DNA from: Bacteroidales bacterium
GTDB taxonomy: Bacteria > Bacteroidota > Bacteroidia > Bacteroidales > UBA932
Reading direction: 5' to 3'
NCBI GenBank assembly: GCA_017615445.1
Contig: JAGAAD010000075.1
Coordinates: 1-17,522, forward strand
DNA: 17,522 nt
Shown piece after piece: positions 1 to 6,743 of the stretch (positions within the stretch are counted from its first letter, which is position 1; the number at the start of each line of letters is the position of its first letter). The notes beneath the pieces are model-generated. The model was not told the DNA's origin and ran no database searches. It saw only the letters and a program-made list of their open reading frames with translations. A program made the position numbers and the translations under genes.

Positions 1-382
1 CCAGCCCGGACCGGTCGCCCGTCATCAGCGCCCTTAGCAGCGGCGCCGTCCGCTCGTCCGCAAACCCCGCGCCGTCTATCACCCCGCGCAAACGGTCCAT
101 GAGACCGGCCGGCCAGCCCCAATGCGGGCTGACCCACAAATCTGCAGCCCTCGAGCAATAGCAAAACATCCCCAGCGCGAACAGCATCACCGGAATGATC
201 CATCTGTCGTGCTTTTTAGAAAGAGTTAGAGCACCCAGACAAAAGACTACCAGTAGCAACGACACTTGAGCTGTCATTTCGAGCGCAGTCGAGAAATCTC
301 CTGCACCGACAACCGCGCCGCAGGCGACGCCTGCGACGAATGGAAGCGATATTCGTAGGGGAAGTCGGTTTTCCATAGCCAT
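1..382 (-). CDS. ComEC/Rec2-family competence protein, N-terminal part (cut by window edge)
   Basis: I read an open frame of 127 codons on the minus strand from ATG at 382 (alternative ATG at 376) to the window edge, with no stop. It has three hydrophobic segments, at about residues 11-28, 40-54 and 61-75. A hydrophilic stretch follows and ends in ALMTGDRSGL (residues 118-127), which resembles the (A)LLLGDRSGL signature just before the Competence domain of ComEC channels. ComEC carries single-stranded DNA across the inner membrane during transformation; some Bacteroidota homologues have no proven role. The N-terminus (RLPLRISLPFVAGVACG) fits the usual ComEC first helix, supporting the upstream start over Met36 at 277. 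Only about 40 residues separate the third helix from the GDRS motif, so the OB-fold/DUF4131 portion common in this family seems absent or very short. A dispersed repeat lies in frame at 272-300. The gene is divergent from ackA. Confidence 0.72.
   Translation of the reverse strand, partial: MAMENRLPLRISLPFVAGVACGAVVGAGDFSTALEMTAQVSLLLVVFCLGALTLSKKHDRWIIPVMLFALGMFCYCSRAADLWVSPHWGWPAGLMDRLRGVIDGAGFADERTAPLLRALMTGDRSGL
272..300. repeat. Dispersed palindromic repeat of the TCATTTCGA...GAGAAATCTC type
   Basis: The 29-bp stretch is an imperfect palindrome: ATTTCGA (276-282) can pair with TCG-AG-AAAT (289-297), with a two-base bulge and a GCGCAG loop. From memory, repeats of this form are scattered in many copies through Bacteroidota and related genomes, usually between genes. 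Here it lies inside the comEC frame and encodes residues roughly GDFSTALEMT between the first two membrane helices. Only this copy is in the window. Confidence 0.55.
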
Positions 383-420
383 AACAGTCAGGTCGAGGAC
401 CAAGATACGCTTTTTTTCCC

Positions 421-428
421 TATCTTTG
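421..428 (+). promoter_or_regulatory. ackA promoter, -7 box TATCTTTG
   Basis: TATCTTTG matches the Bacteroidota -7 consensus TAnnTTTG exactly and ends 20 nt before the ackA ATG, giving a leader of roughly 18 nt. I see no clear TTG -33 element at the expected spacing. On the opposite strand, 407-400 (TATCTTGG) is a one-mismatch -7 box that could serve the divergent comEC gene. Confidence 0.7.
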
Positions 429-448
429 CGCCCGAAATATATCAGAAC

Positions 449-1657
449 ATGAAAATTCTCGTCATCAACTGCGGCAGCTCATCCATCAAGTATCAGCTTC
501 TTGATATGACGGACGCCGAGCACTACAAACTCCTCGCAAAAGGAAATCTCGAAAAGATATCGCTCCCGGACAGCAAACTCACGCACAAACCGGCAGGCAA
601 AGACGCCGTCGTGCTCATGCAGCCCGTTCCGGACCACACCCTCGGAATGAAGCTCGTCCTGGACGCGCTGACCAACCCGGAGACCGGCGTTATCGGCAGT
701 TTCGACGAGATAGACGCAGTGGGCCACCGCATCGTGCAGGGTGCCGACTTCTTCGACGGCTCATGCCTTATCGACGAAGACGTTATGGAGAAGATCGGAA
801 TCTGCTGTGACTTCGCCCCGCTTCACAACCCGGCCCACATCCTCGGCATCCGCGCCATGCAGAAAGTGCTGCCCAAGGTCCCGCAGGTGGTAGTCTTCGA
901 CACCGCCTTCCACCAGACCATGGAGCCGAAGGCCTACATGTACGCCCTGCCCTACGAGTACTACGAGAAATACCGCGTCCGTCGCTACGGAGCGCACGGC
1001 ACCTCGCACTACTACGTCAGCCGCCGCGGCGCGAAGAAGGCCGGCCTGGACATTAACCACAGCAAGATCATCACCTGCCACATCGGCAACGGCAGCTCGG
1101 TGACCGCCATCCTGAACGGCAAGAGCATAGACACCTCCATGGGCTTCACCCCGCTCGAGGGTATGATTATGGGCACACGCTGCGGCTCGATAGACGCGAA
1201 CATCGTACCCTATATCATGAAGAAGGAGGGGCTCACCCCGGATGAGATGACCGACGTCATGAACAAGAAGTCCGGCTTCATCGGCCTTCAGAAGCAGAGT
1301 TCGGACATGCGCGATATGGTCCAATTCTCTGAAAAAGGCGACCAGCGCGCGCAGCTCGTCCGCGACATGGTCGTGCACCATATCAGCAAGCTCGTCGGCG
1401 GCTACATCGCCGAGATGAACGGAGTGGATCTCATCATCTTCACAGCCGGCATCGCGGAGAACAACCCCTGGCTCCCGCTCGCCGTCTGCAAACACTTCGA
1501 GTATATGGGTCTGAAGATGGACGTGGACGCCACCAACGCCGCCCGCGACGAATCCATCATCTCCGCTCCGGACAGCACCGTCAAGGTCGCCATGATCCCC
1601 ACCAACGAAGAACTCATGATCGCGATCGACACGATGAACATCGTCAACGCGCTATAA
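449..1657 (+). CDS. ackA: Acetate kinase
   Basis: A 402-residue cytosolic enzyme that interconverts acetyl phosphate + ADP with acetate + ATP, the ATP-yielding last step of acetate fermentation. The ASKHA-fold landmarks are in order: NCGSSSIKYQL at residues 7-17 (phosphate binding, Asn7), GHRIVQG at 92-98 (Arg94 corresponds to the substrate Arg91 of the Methanosarcina enzyme; His is commoner where Gln97 stands), FDTAFHQTM, HGTSHYYVSRR, the CHIGNGSS nucleotide loop, DTSMGFTPLEGMIMGTRCG and FTAGIAENNP near the C-terminus. Length is normal for the family. It starts 20 nt after a good -7 box and is followed by hairpins, so it appears to be transcribed alone. Its usual partner pta (phosphate acetyltransferase) is not downstream, and upstream lies divergent comEC, so pta must be elsewhere or absent. 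Confidence 0.97.
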   Translation: MKILVINCGSSSIKYQLLDMTDAEHYKLLAKGNLEKISLPDSKLTHKPAGKDAVVLMQPVPDHTLGMKLVLDALTNPETGVIGSFDEIDAVGHRIVQGADFFDGSCLIDEDVMEKIGICCDFAPLHNPAHILGIRAMQKVLPKVPQVVVFDTAFHQTMEPKAYMYALPYEYYEKYRVRRYGAHGTSHYYVSRRGAKKAGLDINHSKIITCHIGNGSSVTAILNGKSIDTSMGFTPLEGMIMGTRCGSIDANIVPYIMKKEGLTPDEMTDVMNKKSGFIGLQKQSSDMRDMVQFSEKGDQRAQLVRDMVVHHISKLVGGYIAEMNGVDLIIFTAGIAENNPWLPLAVCKHFEYMGLKMDVDATNAARDESIISAPDSTVKVAMIPTNEELMIAIDTMNIVNAL

Positions 1658-1664
1658 TCATTTT

Positions 1665-1707
1665 GGATGCGTGTTTCGCATCCCATTGATAATCAGATAA
1701 TTATCAA
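1665..1707. other. Two short hairpins behind ackA
   Basis: GGATGCG (1665-1671) pairs perfectly with CGCATCC (1677-1683) around a TGTTT loop. TTGATAAT (1686-1693) pairs perfectly with ATTATCAA (1700-1707) around a 6-nt loop. Neither is followed by a T-run, so they are more likely mRNA 3'-end stabilisers or processing structures than terminators. Confidence 0.5.
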
Positions 1708-1745
1708 AAACGATGTATCCATTTTCGGGTACATCGTTTTCGTTA
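1707..1745. terminator. Probable bidirectional rho-independent terminator (ackA / cmk-like operon)
   Basis: AAAACGATGTA (1707-1717) pairs with TACATCGTTTT (1730-1740). Adding T-G, C-G and C-G pairs gives a 14-bp stem around the loop ATTTTC. TTTTCGTT follows on the plus strand and TTTTTGATAATT on the minus strand, so it can end ackA transcription and also the minus-strand operon arriving from 5917. Confidence 0.8.
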
Positions 1746-1788
1746 AACTCCTATTAATCAGTAAATTACATACCACGCACTAAGCATT

Positions 1789-1920
1789 AGCGGAGCGGTC
1801 GTTCGCCCTGAGCGACCTGTCCACCCCCGGATAGGGGCAGGGGGAGGGGCCCACGAAGTGGGAGGGGCCGGAAGGAGCCGCAGGCGACTGGAGTTCGATC
1901 AGGACGAATGACCGTCCGCT
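1789..1920. repeat. 132-bp imperfect palindromic element with about 28-bp terminal inverted repeats
   Basis: The left end (from 1789, AGCGGAGCGGTCGTTCGCCC) and the complement of the right end (from 1920 backwards, AGCGGACGGTCATTCGTCC) align for about 28 positions with one indel and a few mismatches. The GC-rich centre holds further hairpins, notably CCCAC-GAA-GTGGG (1850-1862), and G-runs such as GGGGGAGGGG. No reading frame is evident. The structure is MITE-like or REP-like. Its right tip supplies the TAG stop codon of the cytidylate-kinase-like gene. The remaining intergenic DNA (1746-1788) shows nothing recognisable. Confidence 0.7.
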
Positions 1921-2503
1921 AGATCAAATTGCGTTTTTTAGCGAATTCGATAATGAGTTCGGCGGTGCCGGAGATTCCGAGGATCGAGGAATCGATGCAG
2001 AGGTCGTAATTGGAGGCGACTCCCCATTTGGAGAAAGTGAAGAAATCGTAGTATTCGGCGCGACCGCGGTCTTTGCGCTCGATGAGGTCTTCTGCCTCGG
2101 ATTCGGACAATCCCTGACGCTCCATAATGCGTTTGACTCGGGCTTCCAGAGGAGCGGAGATGAAGACATCCACACAATCCATATCGCGCAGAACATAGTC
2201 TGAAGCGCGTCCGACGAAGATGGCGGAGCCCTTCGAGGCGAGATCGCGTATCACTTCACTCTGGATTCCGAAGATGACTTCGTCGTCCATTCCGGACCTC
2301 ATTCCGATGAAGAGCGCGCGGCGCTTCTCGTCGCGTTTGTGGAAGAACTCTTCCGAGATTCCGCTCTTGCGGGCGGCTTCGGTGATCAGTTCGCTGTCGT
2401 AGACCGGGATGCCGAGCCTGCGGCCAAGTTCGTCGGCGACTGCTTTTCCGCCGCTGCCGAACTGGCGCCCGATAGTTATTAAGAGTTTTTTCTCCATAGA
2501 CAT
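1919..2503 (-). CDS. Cytidylate-kinase-like P-loop protein
   Basis: A 194-residue protein of the cytidylate kinase-like family (Cytidylate_kin2 type), common in anaerobes. It opens with ITIGRQFGSGG followed by Lys20, a variant P-loop at residues 10-20. The helix ELGRRLGIPVYDSELI, the core segment SAIFVGRASDYVL and the region EARVKRIMERQGLSESEAEDLI (lid-like) follow in family order. True Cmk proteins phosphorylate CMP/dCMP; the activity of this branch is not established, so I give no symbol. The start is ambiguous: ATG at 2503 directly follows the MATE stop codon (TAAATG), and an in-frame ATG at 2497 fits the usual family N-terminus equally well. The stop codon is formed by the tip of the palindromic element 1789-1920. 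It is the last gene of the nrnA-FKBP-MATE operon and is probably translationally coupled to the MATE gene. Confidence 0.85.
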   Translation of the reverse strand: MSMEKKLLITIGRQFGSGGKAVADELGRRLGIPVYDSELITEAARKSGISEEFFHKRDEKRRALFIGMRSGMDDEVIFGIQSEVIRDLASKGSAIFVGRASDYVLRDMDCVDVFISAPLEARVKRIMERQGLSESEAEDLIERKDRGRAEYYDFFTFSKWGVASNYDLCIDSSILGISGTAELIIEFAKKRNLI

Positions 2504-3898
2504 TTAAACTGCTCCTCCCAGCACGGACGGATCGTCTCCGTCGTTGAGTTTGTCAAACTTGCGCAGGATTCCGATAATCAACACTGCGGCGCACACGACC
2601 GACAGGAAGTCGGAGATGGGGAATGCCAGCCAGACTCCGTTCTCGCCAAGCCACAAAGGAAGAATAAACACCAGCGGCACAAGGAACAGGAGCTGGCGGG
2701 TCAAAGAAAGGAAAATGCTCTTCTTGACCATGCCGAGGCTCTGGAAGAAGTTTCCGGACACCATTCCGAATCCCACGCACCAGACCATCAGGTTCATAAG
2801 CCTCAGGGCATTGTCCGCCTTATCGATCATCACCGGATCTTCGGTGAACAAGCGGACGGCCGGAGTGGTCAGCAGCTCGGACACGAGGAAGCAGATCACG
2901 CTCATCAGGCACATCCATCTGGTCGTCATCCAGAAGACTTCCTTCACCCTCTTATACTGCCGAGCTCCGTAGTTGAAGCTCGCGATAGGCTGCATGCCCT
3001 GGTTGAAACCGAGGTTGATCATGAGGAACATGAAGGTGATGCGGTTCGAGATACCGTAGGCGCCGATCGAGAGATCTCCGCCATATTTGCGCAGCTGCTG
3101 GTTGATGAAGATAGAGACGAAGCAGGAGGCGAAGTGCATCAGGAAAGGCCCGAGGCCGATCGAGAGGGAAGCCTTCGCGATGTGGCGGTCCAGCTGGAAG
3201 ACCCGTTTGCCGAAGTGCAGGAAGTTCTTCTTGTTCGAGAAGAAGAACATGGTGTAGGTCAGTGCCAGACACTGGCAGAGGACGGTGGCGATGGCGGCTC
3301 CCTGCACTCCGAGGTCCAGGACATAGATGAAGATAGGGTCCAGGATGGCGTTGGCCGTGACGGTGAAGATGGTCAGGCCCATCGCGGTCTTCGGATTGCC
3401 GGAGGCGCGGATCACGCCGTTGAGGCCGAAGTACAGGTGCGTGACGGCGTTTCCCAGCAGGATTATGATCATGTACTCGCGGGCGAAGGGGAGGGTATTC
3501 TCCGATGCGCCGAAGAAGTACAGGATGGGATCGAGGAAAAGAAGGCAGACGGCGGCGAACACGATGCCGATTATGGTGTTCAGGCTGACCACGTTCGATA
3601 GCACCTTCTGCGCGCCTTCGTAGTTTTTCTGCCCGAGCAGCACGGAGACCATGGTCTGACCACCCACGCCCACCAGCGTGCCCAGCGCGGTGCTGAGGTT
3701 CATCAGCGGGAAGGTGACGGCGAGACCGGAGATGGCGTAGGCTCCCACACCCTGGATATGGCCGATGAAGATGCTGTCGACCATGTTGTAGAGCGAGCTG
3801 GCGATCATCGCGATGATGCCGGGCACCGCATACTTCCGCAGAAGGGTGCCTATCCGCTCGGTGCCTAACTCAGTGGGTGCTGCTCCTTGAACTGCCAT
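2504..3898 (-). CDS. MATE-family multidrug/cation efflux transporter
   Basis: A 464-residue inner-membrane protein with about twelve hydrophobic segments, the normal size for MATE exporters, which expel organic cations or drugs in exchange for Na+ or H+. The N-terminus (LGTERIGTLLRKYAVPGIIA, then SSLYNMVDSIFIGHIQG) is typical of the MepA-like branch. The internal pseudo-duplication is visible, with the second half starting around ISNRITFMFLMINLGFNQGM. FNYGARQYKRVKE after the seventh or eighth helix is the recurring family loop. The substrate cannot be read from sequence. It starts 4 nt after the FKBP gene stop and ends immediately before the cytidylate-kinase-like start, so it belongs to the minus-strand operon from 5917. 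No promoter of its own is seen. Confidence 0.93.
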   Translation of the reverse strand: MAVQGAAPTELGTERIGTLLRKYAVPGIIAMIASSLYNMVDSIFIGHIQGVGAYAISGLAVTFPLMNLSTALGTLVGVGGQTMVSVLLGQKNYEGAQKVLSNVVSLNTIIGIVFAAVCLLFLDPILYFFGASENTLPFAREYMIIILLGNAVTHLYFGLNGVIRASGNPKTAMGLTIFTVTANAILDPIFIYVLDLGVQGAAIATVLCQCLALTYTMFFFSNKKNFLHFGKRVFQLDRHIAKASLSIGLGPFLMHFASCFVSIFINQQLRKYGGDLSIGAYGISNRITFMFLMINLGFNQGMQPIASFNYGARQYKRVKEVFWMTTRWMCLMSVICFLVSELLTTPAVRLFTEDPVMIDKADNALRLMNLMVWCVGFGMVSGNFFQSLGMVKKSIFLSLTRQLLFLVPLVFILPLWLGENGVWLAFPISDFLSVVCAAVLIIGILRKFDKLNDGDDPSVLGGAV

Positions 3899-3902
3899 CG
3901 GG

Positions 3903-4922
3903 CTAACTGGCCGGTTTGTCCACGAATTCGATGTCGAAGATCAGCGGGCAATAACCGGGGATGGTGCTGCCCGAGCCGGAAGACTGGTACCCGAAGGTGG
4001 AGGTCATGAACGCGCGGCCCTTTTCGTGAGAGTGCATATGGAAGAGGGCTGTGCTGAAGCCGCTGATGACGGATGTGTTGCTGCTGGTCATCGTGAGGTC
4101 CTTGGACTCCGAGGCCCAGTTGATGAGGGTGGGGCCGTAGGTGGTGCCGGATTTGTAGATCCCGAAGACCTTGGCGGAATCCGCTATGTTAGTGTCCACT
4201 CCCTGGCCGTCTATCAGCCTGCGGCAGATGTAGTTTATGTAGACCTGGTCTGAGGAGGCGAAGTCCGTGCTGTCGTCTGCAGGCTTGTCGCAGATGTAGA
4301 ACACTCCGGTGTCCAGCGAATCTGCCTTCGCGTTTCCGAGGGCTTTCTTCACCAGGTTGAATTCCCATGCTTCGATGTCCGGAATCAGCTCCACTACCTT
4401 GATTTCGTAGACGAGAGGGGAGACGGACTCGGTCATGTTGTCCAGATACTTCTGCTTGGTGGAATATCTGTCGTGGGTCAGCAGCCAGCCGGGGACTATC
4501 ACCTTGCAGCTGCCGCCTTCGTGGAGCGATGAGATCGCGTCTTCCACTCCGGCGTAGATGCTGTTAGTTCCGCGGTAGTTGACCTGCGGGCCGTAGTAAT
4601 AAGTCTGGTTGTAACTTCCCGCTTTCTGGGCGATAGCCACATCGGTGGTGGTGTTGACTATTCCTTCCAGGTTGGTGACCGTGTACTCAATCGTCATGAA
4701 AGGGTTCTCGTCCACAGTCCCTAGAGCCTTCCCGGCGGGATTGTCATTAGTTTCCAGAATCCAGCATCCGAGCGGAGTTTCCTGCCAGCCGGCCTGTTTG
4801 TGGACCGAAATCCAGGCGTCGAACTCCATCTGGGTCAGATTGCCGTAGTTCGTCGTGGGGGTTTTCGCGCAGCCTGCGAGGCAGACGGCGGCGAGCGCCA
4901 GTATCTTTATGCAACTTTTCAT
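3903..4922 (-). CDS. Lipoprotein with two tandem FKBP-type peptidyl-prolyl isomerase domains
   Basis: A 339-residue lipoprotein. The signal peptide (MKSCIKILALAAVCLAGC) ends in the lipobox LAGC with Cys18 as lipidation site, placing the protein at the cell envelope. Two FKBP-like domains follow. The first, about residues 60-190, contains VNYRGTNSIYAGVEDAI, EGGSCKVIVPGWLL and the closing strand YEIKVVELIP. The second, about 200-336, has the full pattern DQVYINYICRRLIDGQG, SVISGFSTALFHMHSHEKGR, a FGYQ loop, IPGYCPLIFDIEFVD. The second looks closer to a canonical isomerase; the first is more divergent. GldI of gliding flavobacteria is a related FKBP lipoprotein, and I recall such genes beside DHH phosphoesterases as here, but gliding cannot be inferred. 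The start is the ATG in an ATGA overlap with nrnA, so translation is probably coupled. Upstream codons in this frame lie inside nrnA and are not coding. Confidence 0.87.
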   Translation of the reverse strand: MKSCIKILALAAVCLAGCAKTPTTNYGNLTQMEFDAWISVHKQAGWQETPLGCWILETNDNPAGKALGTVDENPFMTIEYTVTNLEGIVNTTTDVAIAQKAGSYNQTYYYGPQVNYRGTNSIYAGVEDAISSLHEGGSCKVIVPGWLLTHDRYSTKQKYLDNMTESVSPLVYEIKVVELIPDIEAWEFNLVKKALGNAKADSLDTGVFYICDKPADDSTDFASSDQVYINYICRRLIDGQGVDTNIADSAKVFGIYKSGTTYGPTLINWASESKDLTMTSSNTSVISGFSTALFHMHSHEKGRAFMTSTFGYQSSGSGSTIPGYCPLIFDIEFVDKPAS

Positions 4923-5917
4923 ATTTTCACTTTTAAGGCGAAGGCGGCCGCTGCCGCTGCGTCCGGCACATCCTCCGGAATCAGGAGCTTTCCGCCCGCT
5001 GCCTGTTCGTGTCCGCCCCCGCGGAAATAGCGCGCAGCCATCGCGGCCGCGGACCATCCCCTCTTCGAGCGGATCGAGACCCTGACTTCGGGCGCATCCT
5101 CGCTCTCGCGCAGGTACACGCAGACCTTCACTTCGTCTATCGTCAGCGGGATGTTCACCATCCCTTCGAGCTCGCCCTCCATCAAGCCAAATCTGTGCCA
5201 CAGTTCCTTGGTCACCACCATCACCGCCAGACCGTCCGGGCGGATGGTCATATGCTCGCTGAGGATGTGCGCGATCGCCTGCACCCTGTTCGGACGGTAA
5301 CGGTTGTACAGCTCCGCGACTATCGCGTCCCTGTCCACTCCGCAGGCCATCAGATCGCCCGCCATCTCGAGGGTCGAAGGGAAGACCGAGTTCGCGAAAT
5401 TGTTAGTGTCCGTGGTCATTCCGGCCATCAGGCAGTCCAGCACCTCCAGCGGCAGTCCGCTGACCGAACCGCCCTGCAGGTCGCGCAGGATTTCGTAGAC
5501 CATCTCGCTGGCGGAGGAGACCTCCGCACGGCTGAAGACCAGGTCGAATTCGGCCTCCTGCGGATTCAGATGGTGGTCTATCAGGACCTTGCGCGCCTTG
5601 CTGGCTCGAAGATGCTGCTCGAACTGGGCTCCGGCGCGGGAAAGGCCGTTGTAGTCCGTGCAGATCAGCAGGTCCGCCTCGTCTATGGCCTCCGGCCCGC
5701 AGACCGGGATCTGCCCGCCGATGAAGGCTATCGTGCCGGGGGCGGGCTCGCGGACCATCCGGACGTCCGCTTTTCCGCGGACCAGACGGAGGTAGTGGAA
5801 AACGGCGCCGCTGCTGCCCAGGGCGTCACCGTCCGGGTGTGTGTGAGTGCTGATGGCGATCCGGGAAGAATCGTCTATCCAACTGCTCAAAATGCGGATT
5901 TTCTCTGCCGTTTCCAT
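4919..5917 (-). CDS. nrnA: DHH/DHHA1 phosphoesterase, NrnA-type nanoRNase / pAp phosphatase
   Basis: A 332-residue cytosolic enzyme. NrnA homologues degrade 2-5 nt RNAs (or cyclic-dinucleotide breakdown products) and dephosphorylate pAp, using two Mn2+ ions. The metal-binding motifs are complete: THTHPDGDALGS (residues 24-35), an Asp at 88 in ICTDYNG, the name-giving DHH (114-116) and GMTTDTNNFANS. The DHHA1 substrate-binding domain carries RSKRGWSAAAMAARYFRGGGH (GGGH at 300-303), then EQAAGG. I chose ATG 5917 because the DHH domain begins straight after it. The open frame continues upstream for 57 codons, but that DNA is AT-rich and runs into the divergent gene at 6006. A -7 box lies only 5 nt upstream, so the mRNA may be almost leaderless. 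First gene of a four-gene operon; its TGA overlaps the next ATG. Confidence 0.92.
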   Translation of the reverse strand: METAEKIRILSSWIDDSSRIAISTHTHPDGDALGSSGAVFHYLRLVRGKADVRMVREPAPGTIAFIGGQIPVCGPEAIDEADLLICTDYNGLSRAGAQFEQHLRASKARKVLIDHHLNPQEAEFDLVFSRAEVSSASEMVYEILRDLQGGSVSGLPLEVLDCLMAGMTTDTNNFANSVFPSTLEMAGDLMACGVDRDAIVAELYNRYRPNRVQAIAHILSEHMTIRPDGLAVMVVTKELWHRFGLMEGELEGMVNIPLTIDEVKVCVYLRESEDAPEVRVSIRSKRGWSAAAMAARYFRGGGHEQAAGGKLLIPEDVPDAAAAAAFALKVKI

Positions 5918-5922
5918 CGGCG

Positions 5923-5930
5923 CAAATTTA
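5923..5930 (-). promoter_or_regulatory. nrnA operon promoter, -7 box TAAATTTG
   Basis: On the minus strand 5930-5923 reads TAAATTTG, an exact TAnnTTTG match. The last base is 5 nt before the nrnA ATG, so transcription should begin within a few bases of the start codon. No good -33 TTG is visible at the normal distance. Confidence 0.6.
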
Positions 5931-5939
5931 ATAAGATTA

Positions 5940-5970
5940 TTGCATTTAATAAATGATTTTTCTAACTTTG
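5940..5970 (+). promoter_or_regulatory. Promoter of the 6006-7725 operon (TTG-N20-TAACTTTG)
   Basis: TTG at 5940-5942, a 20-nt spacer and TAACTTTG at 5963-5970 fit the Bacteroidota promoter closely. The predicted leader is about 33 nt. The -33 element lies 10 bp from the divergent nrnA -7 box, so polymerases at the two promoters would probably exclude each other. Confidence 0.75.
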
Positions 5971-6005
5971 TCCGACTGCTGATTATAAAATAAAACGATA
6001 TAACA

Positions 6006-6743
6006 ATGGCAAAATTTGACTTGCTCAAGTTCACGGAAAACAAAGTCGTCAACACTATCATCGTGTACGCGGTTCTTCCTATCCTCATTATTCTCCTCGG
6101 ATATCTGCTGGTGGACAGCGTCCTTCAGCCCGTGCGTTTCAACAAAGAAAAGGAAGCCCGTGAGCTTGTCGGAATCGATCGTCTGAAAGACATCAGAACC
6201 CTTCAGGACGCCTTCAAGAGCGTGAACGGAAGGTATGTCTCGGACATTGACTCGCTGGTGGACTTTTACAAAAACGGAGACATAGTCGTGAGGATGCAGA
6301 TCGGCTCCAAGGACGACTCGCTTGCGATGGCGCACACAAAGCAGATCAAGCAGGCCCGTTACTGGCTCCGCGGCGCAAATCTTAACCGCTACCTGTATCA
6401 GCTTTATCAGGACGGAGACAAGAACCTCGTGTTCTCGATAGACAATAAGATCCCTGTAAGGGACACTCTGTTCCACGGCCGCGTCGGTTTCGAGATCGAC
6501 TCTCTGAAGACGATCCCGTTCTCCGGAGGCCAGAAAGTGGAGATGGAGAGCATCGTGAAGAAAGTCTCTGGTGTGAACGTCCCTCTGTTCGAGGCCCGTA
6601 TGCCTTACAAGAAGCTTCTGTACGGTATGGACAACCAGCTGAGGATCAACCTGGATGCAGACCGTCGTAACGGTAACAAGTACGAAGGTCTTCAGGTAGG
6701 TAGCATCTCGGCTCCTAATAACAACGCCGGAAACTGGGAGTAA
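6006..6743 (+). CDS. Conserved hypothetical protein with one N-terminal membrane segment
   Basis: A 245-residue protein. A short cytoplasmic N-terminus (MAKFDLLKFTENKVVN) is followed by a strong hydrophobic helix at about residues 17-38, then a soluble, presumably periplasmic domain. The stretch LKDIRTLQDAFKSVNGRYVSDIDSLVDF directly after the helix resembles the start of pseudopilin-like proteins, where a long helix leads to a small domain, but there is no prepilin peptidase site, so this is only a resemblance. I do not recognise a named family; I recall similar proteins in Bacteroidales annotated as hypothetical. No catalytic motif is apparent, and the C-terminus (APNNNAGNWE) is low-complexity. 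It is first in an operon, overlapping the DUF3822-like gene by one base (TAATG), with rsmD third. Confidence 0.85.
   Translation: MAKFDLLKFTENKVVNTIIVYAVLPILIILLGYLLVDSVLQPVRFNKEKEARELVGIDRLKDIRTLQDAFKSVNGRYVSDIDSLVDFYKNGDIVVRMQIGSKDDSLAMAHTKQIKQARYWLRGANLNRYLYQLYQDGDKNLVFSIDNKIPVRDTLFHGRVGFEIDSLKTIPFSGGQKVEMESIVKKVSGVNVPLFEARMPYKKLLYGMDNQLRINLDADRRNGNKYEGLQVGSISAPNNNAGNWE

Noticed and set aside
761..1495. 244-codon open frame antisense to ackA
   Set aside because: A shadow of GC-rich acetate kinase codons, with no recognisable motif or start signal.
1840..1870. G-runs as a possible G-quadruplex
   Set aside because: The pattern GGGG-CA-GGGGG-A-GGGG is suggestive, but the same bases pair better in the element's hairpins, so I keep it as part of the repeat.
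4923..5201. Upstream extension of the FKBP lipoprotein frame
   Set aside because: It lies within nrnA in another frame. The lipoprotein signal peptide marks the true start at 4922.
5009..5956. 315-codon open frame on the plus strand over nrnA
   Set aside because: It lies opposite a phosphoesterase with all catalytic motifs. Its composition (Arg, His, Gln, Val) is typical of antisense shadow frames.
5918..6088. 57 extra N-terminal codons for nrnA
   Set aside because: The stretch is AT-rich, covers the promoters and overlaps the divergent gene. The DHH domain needs only the ATG at 5917.
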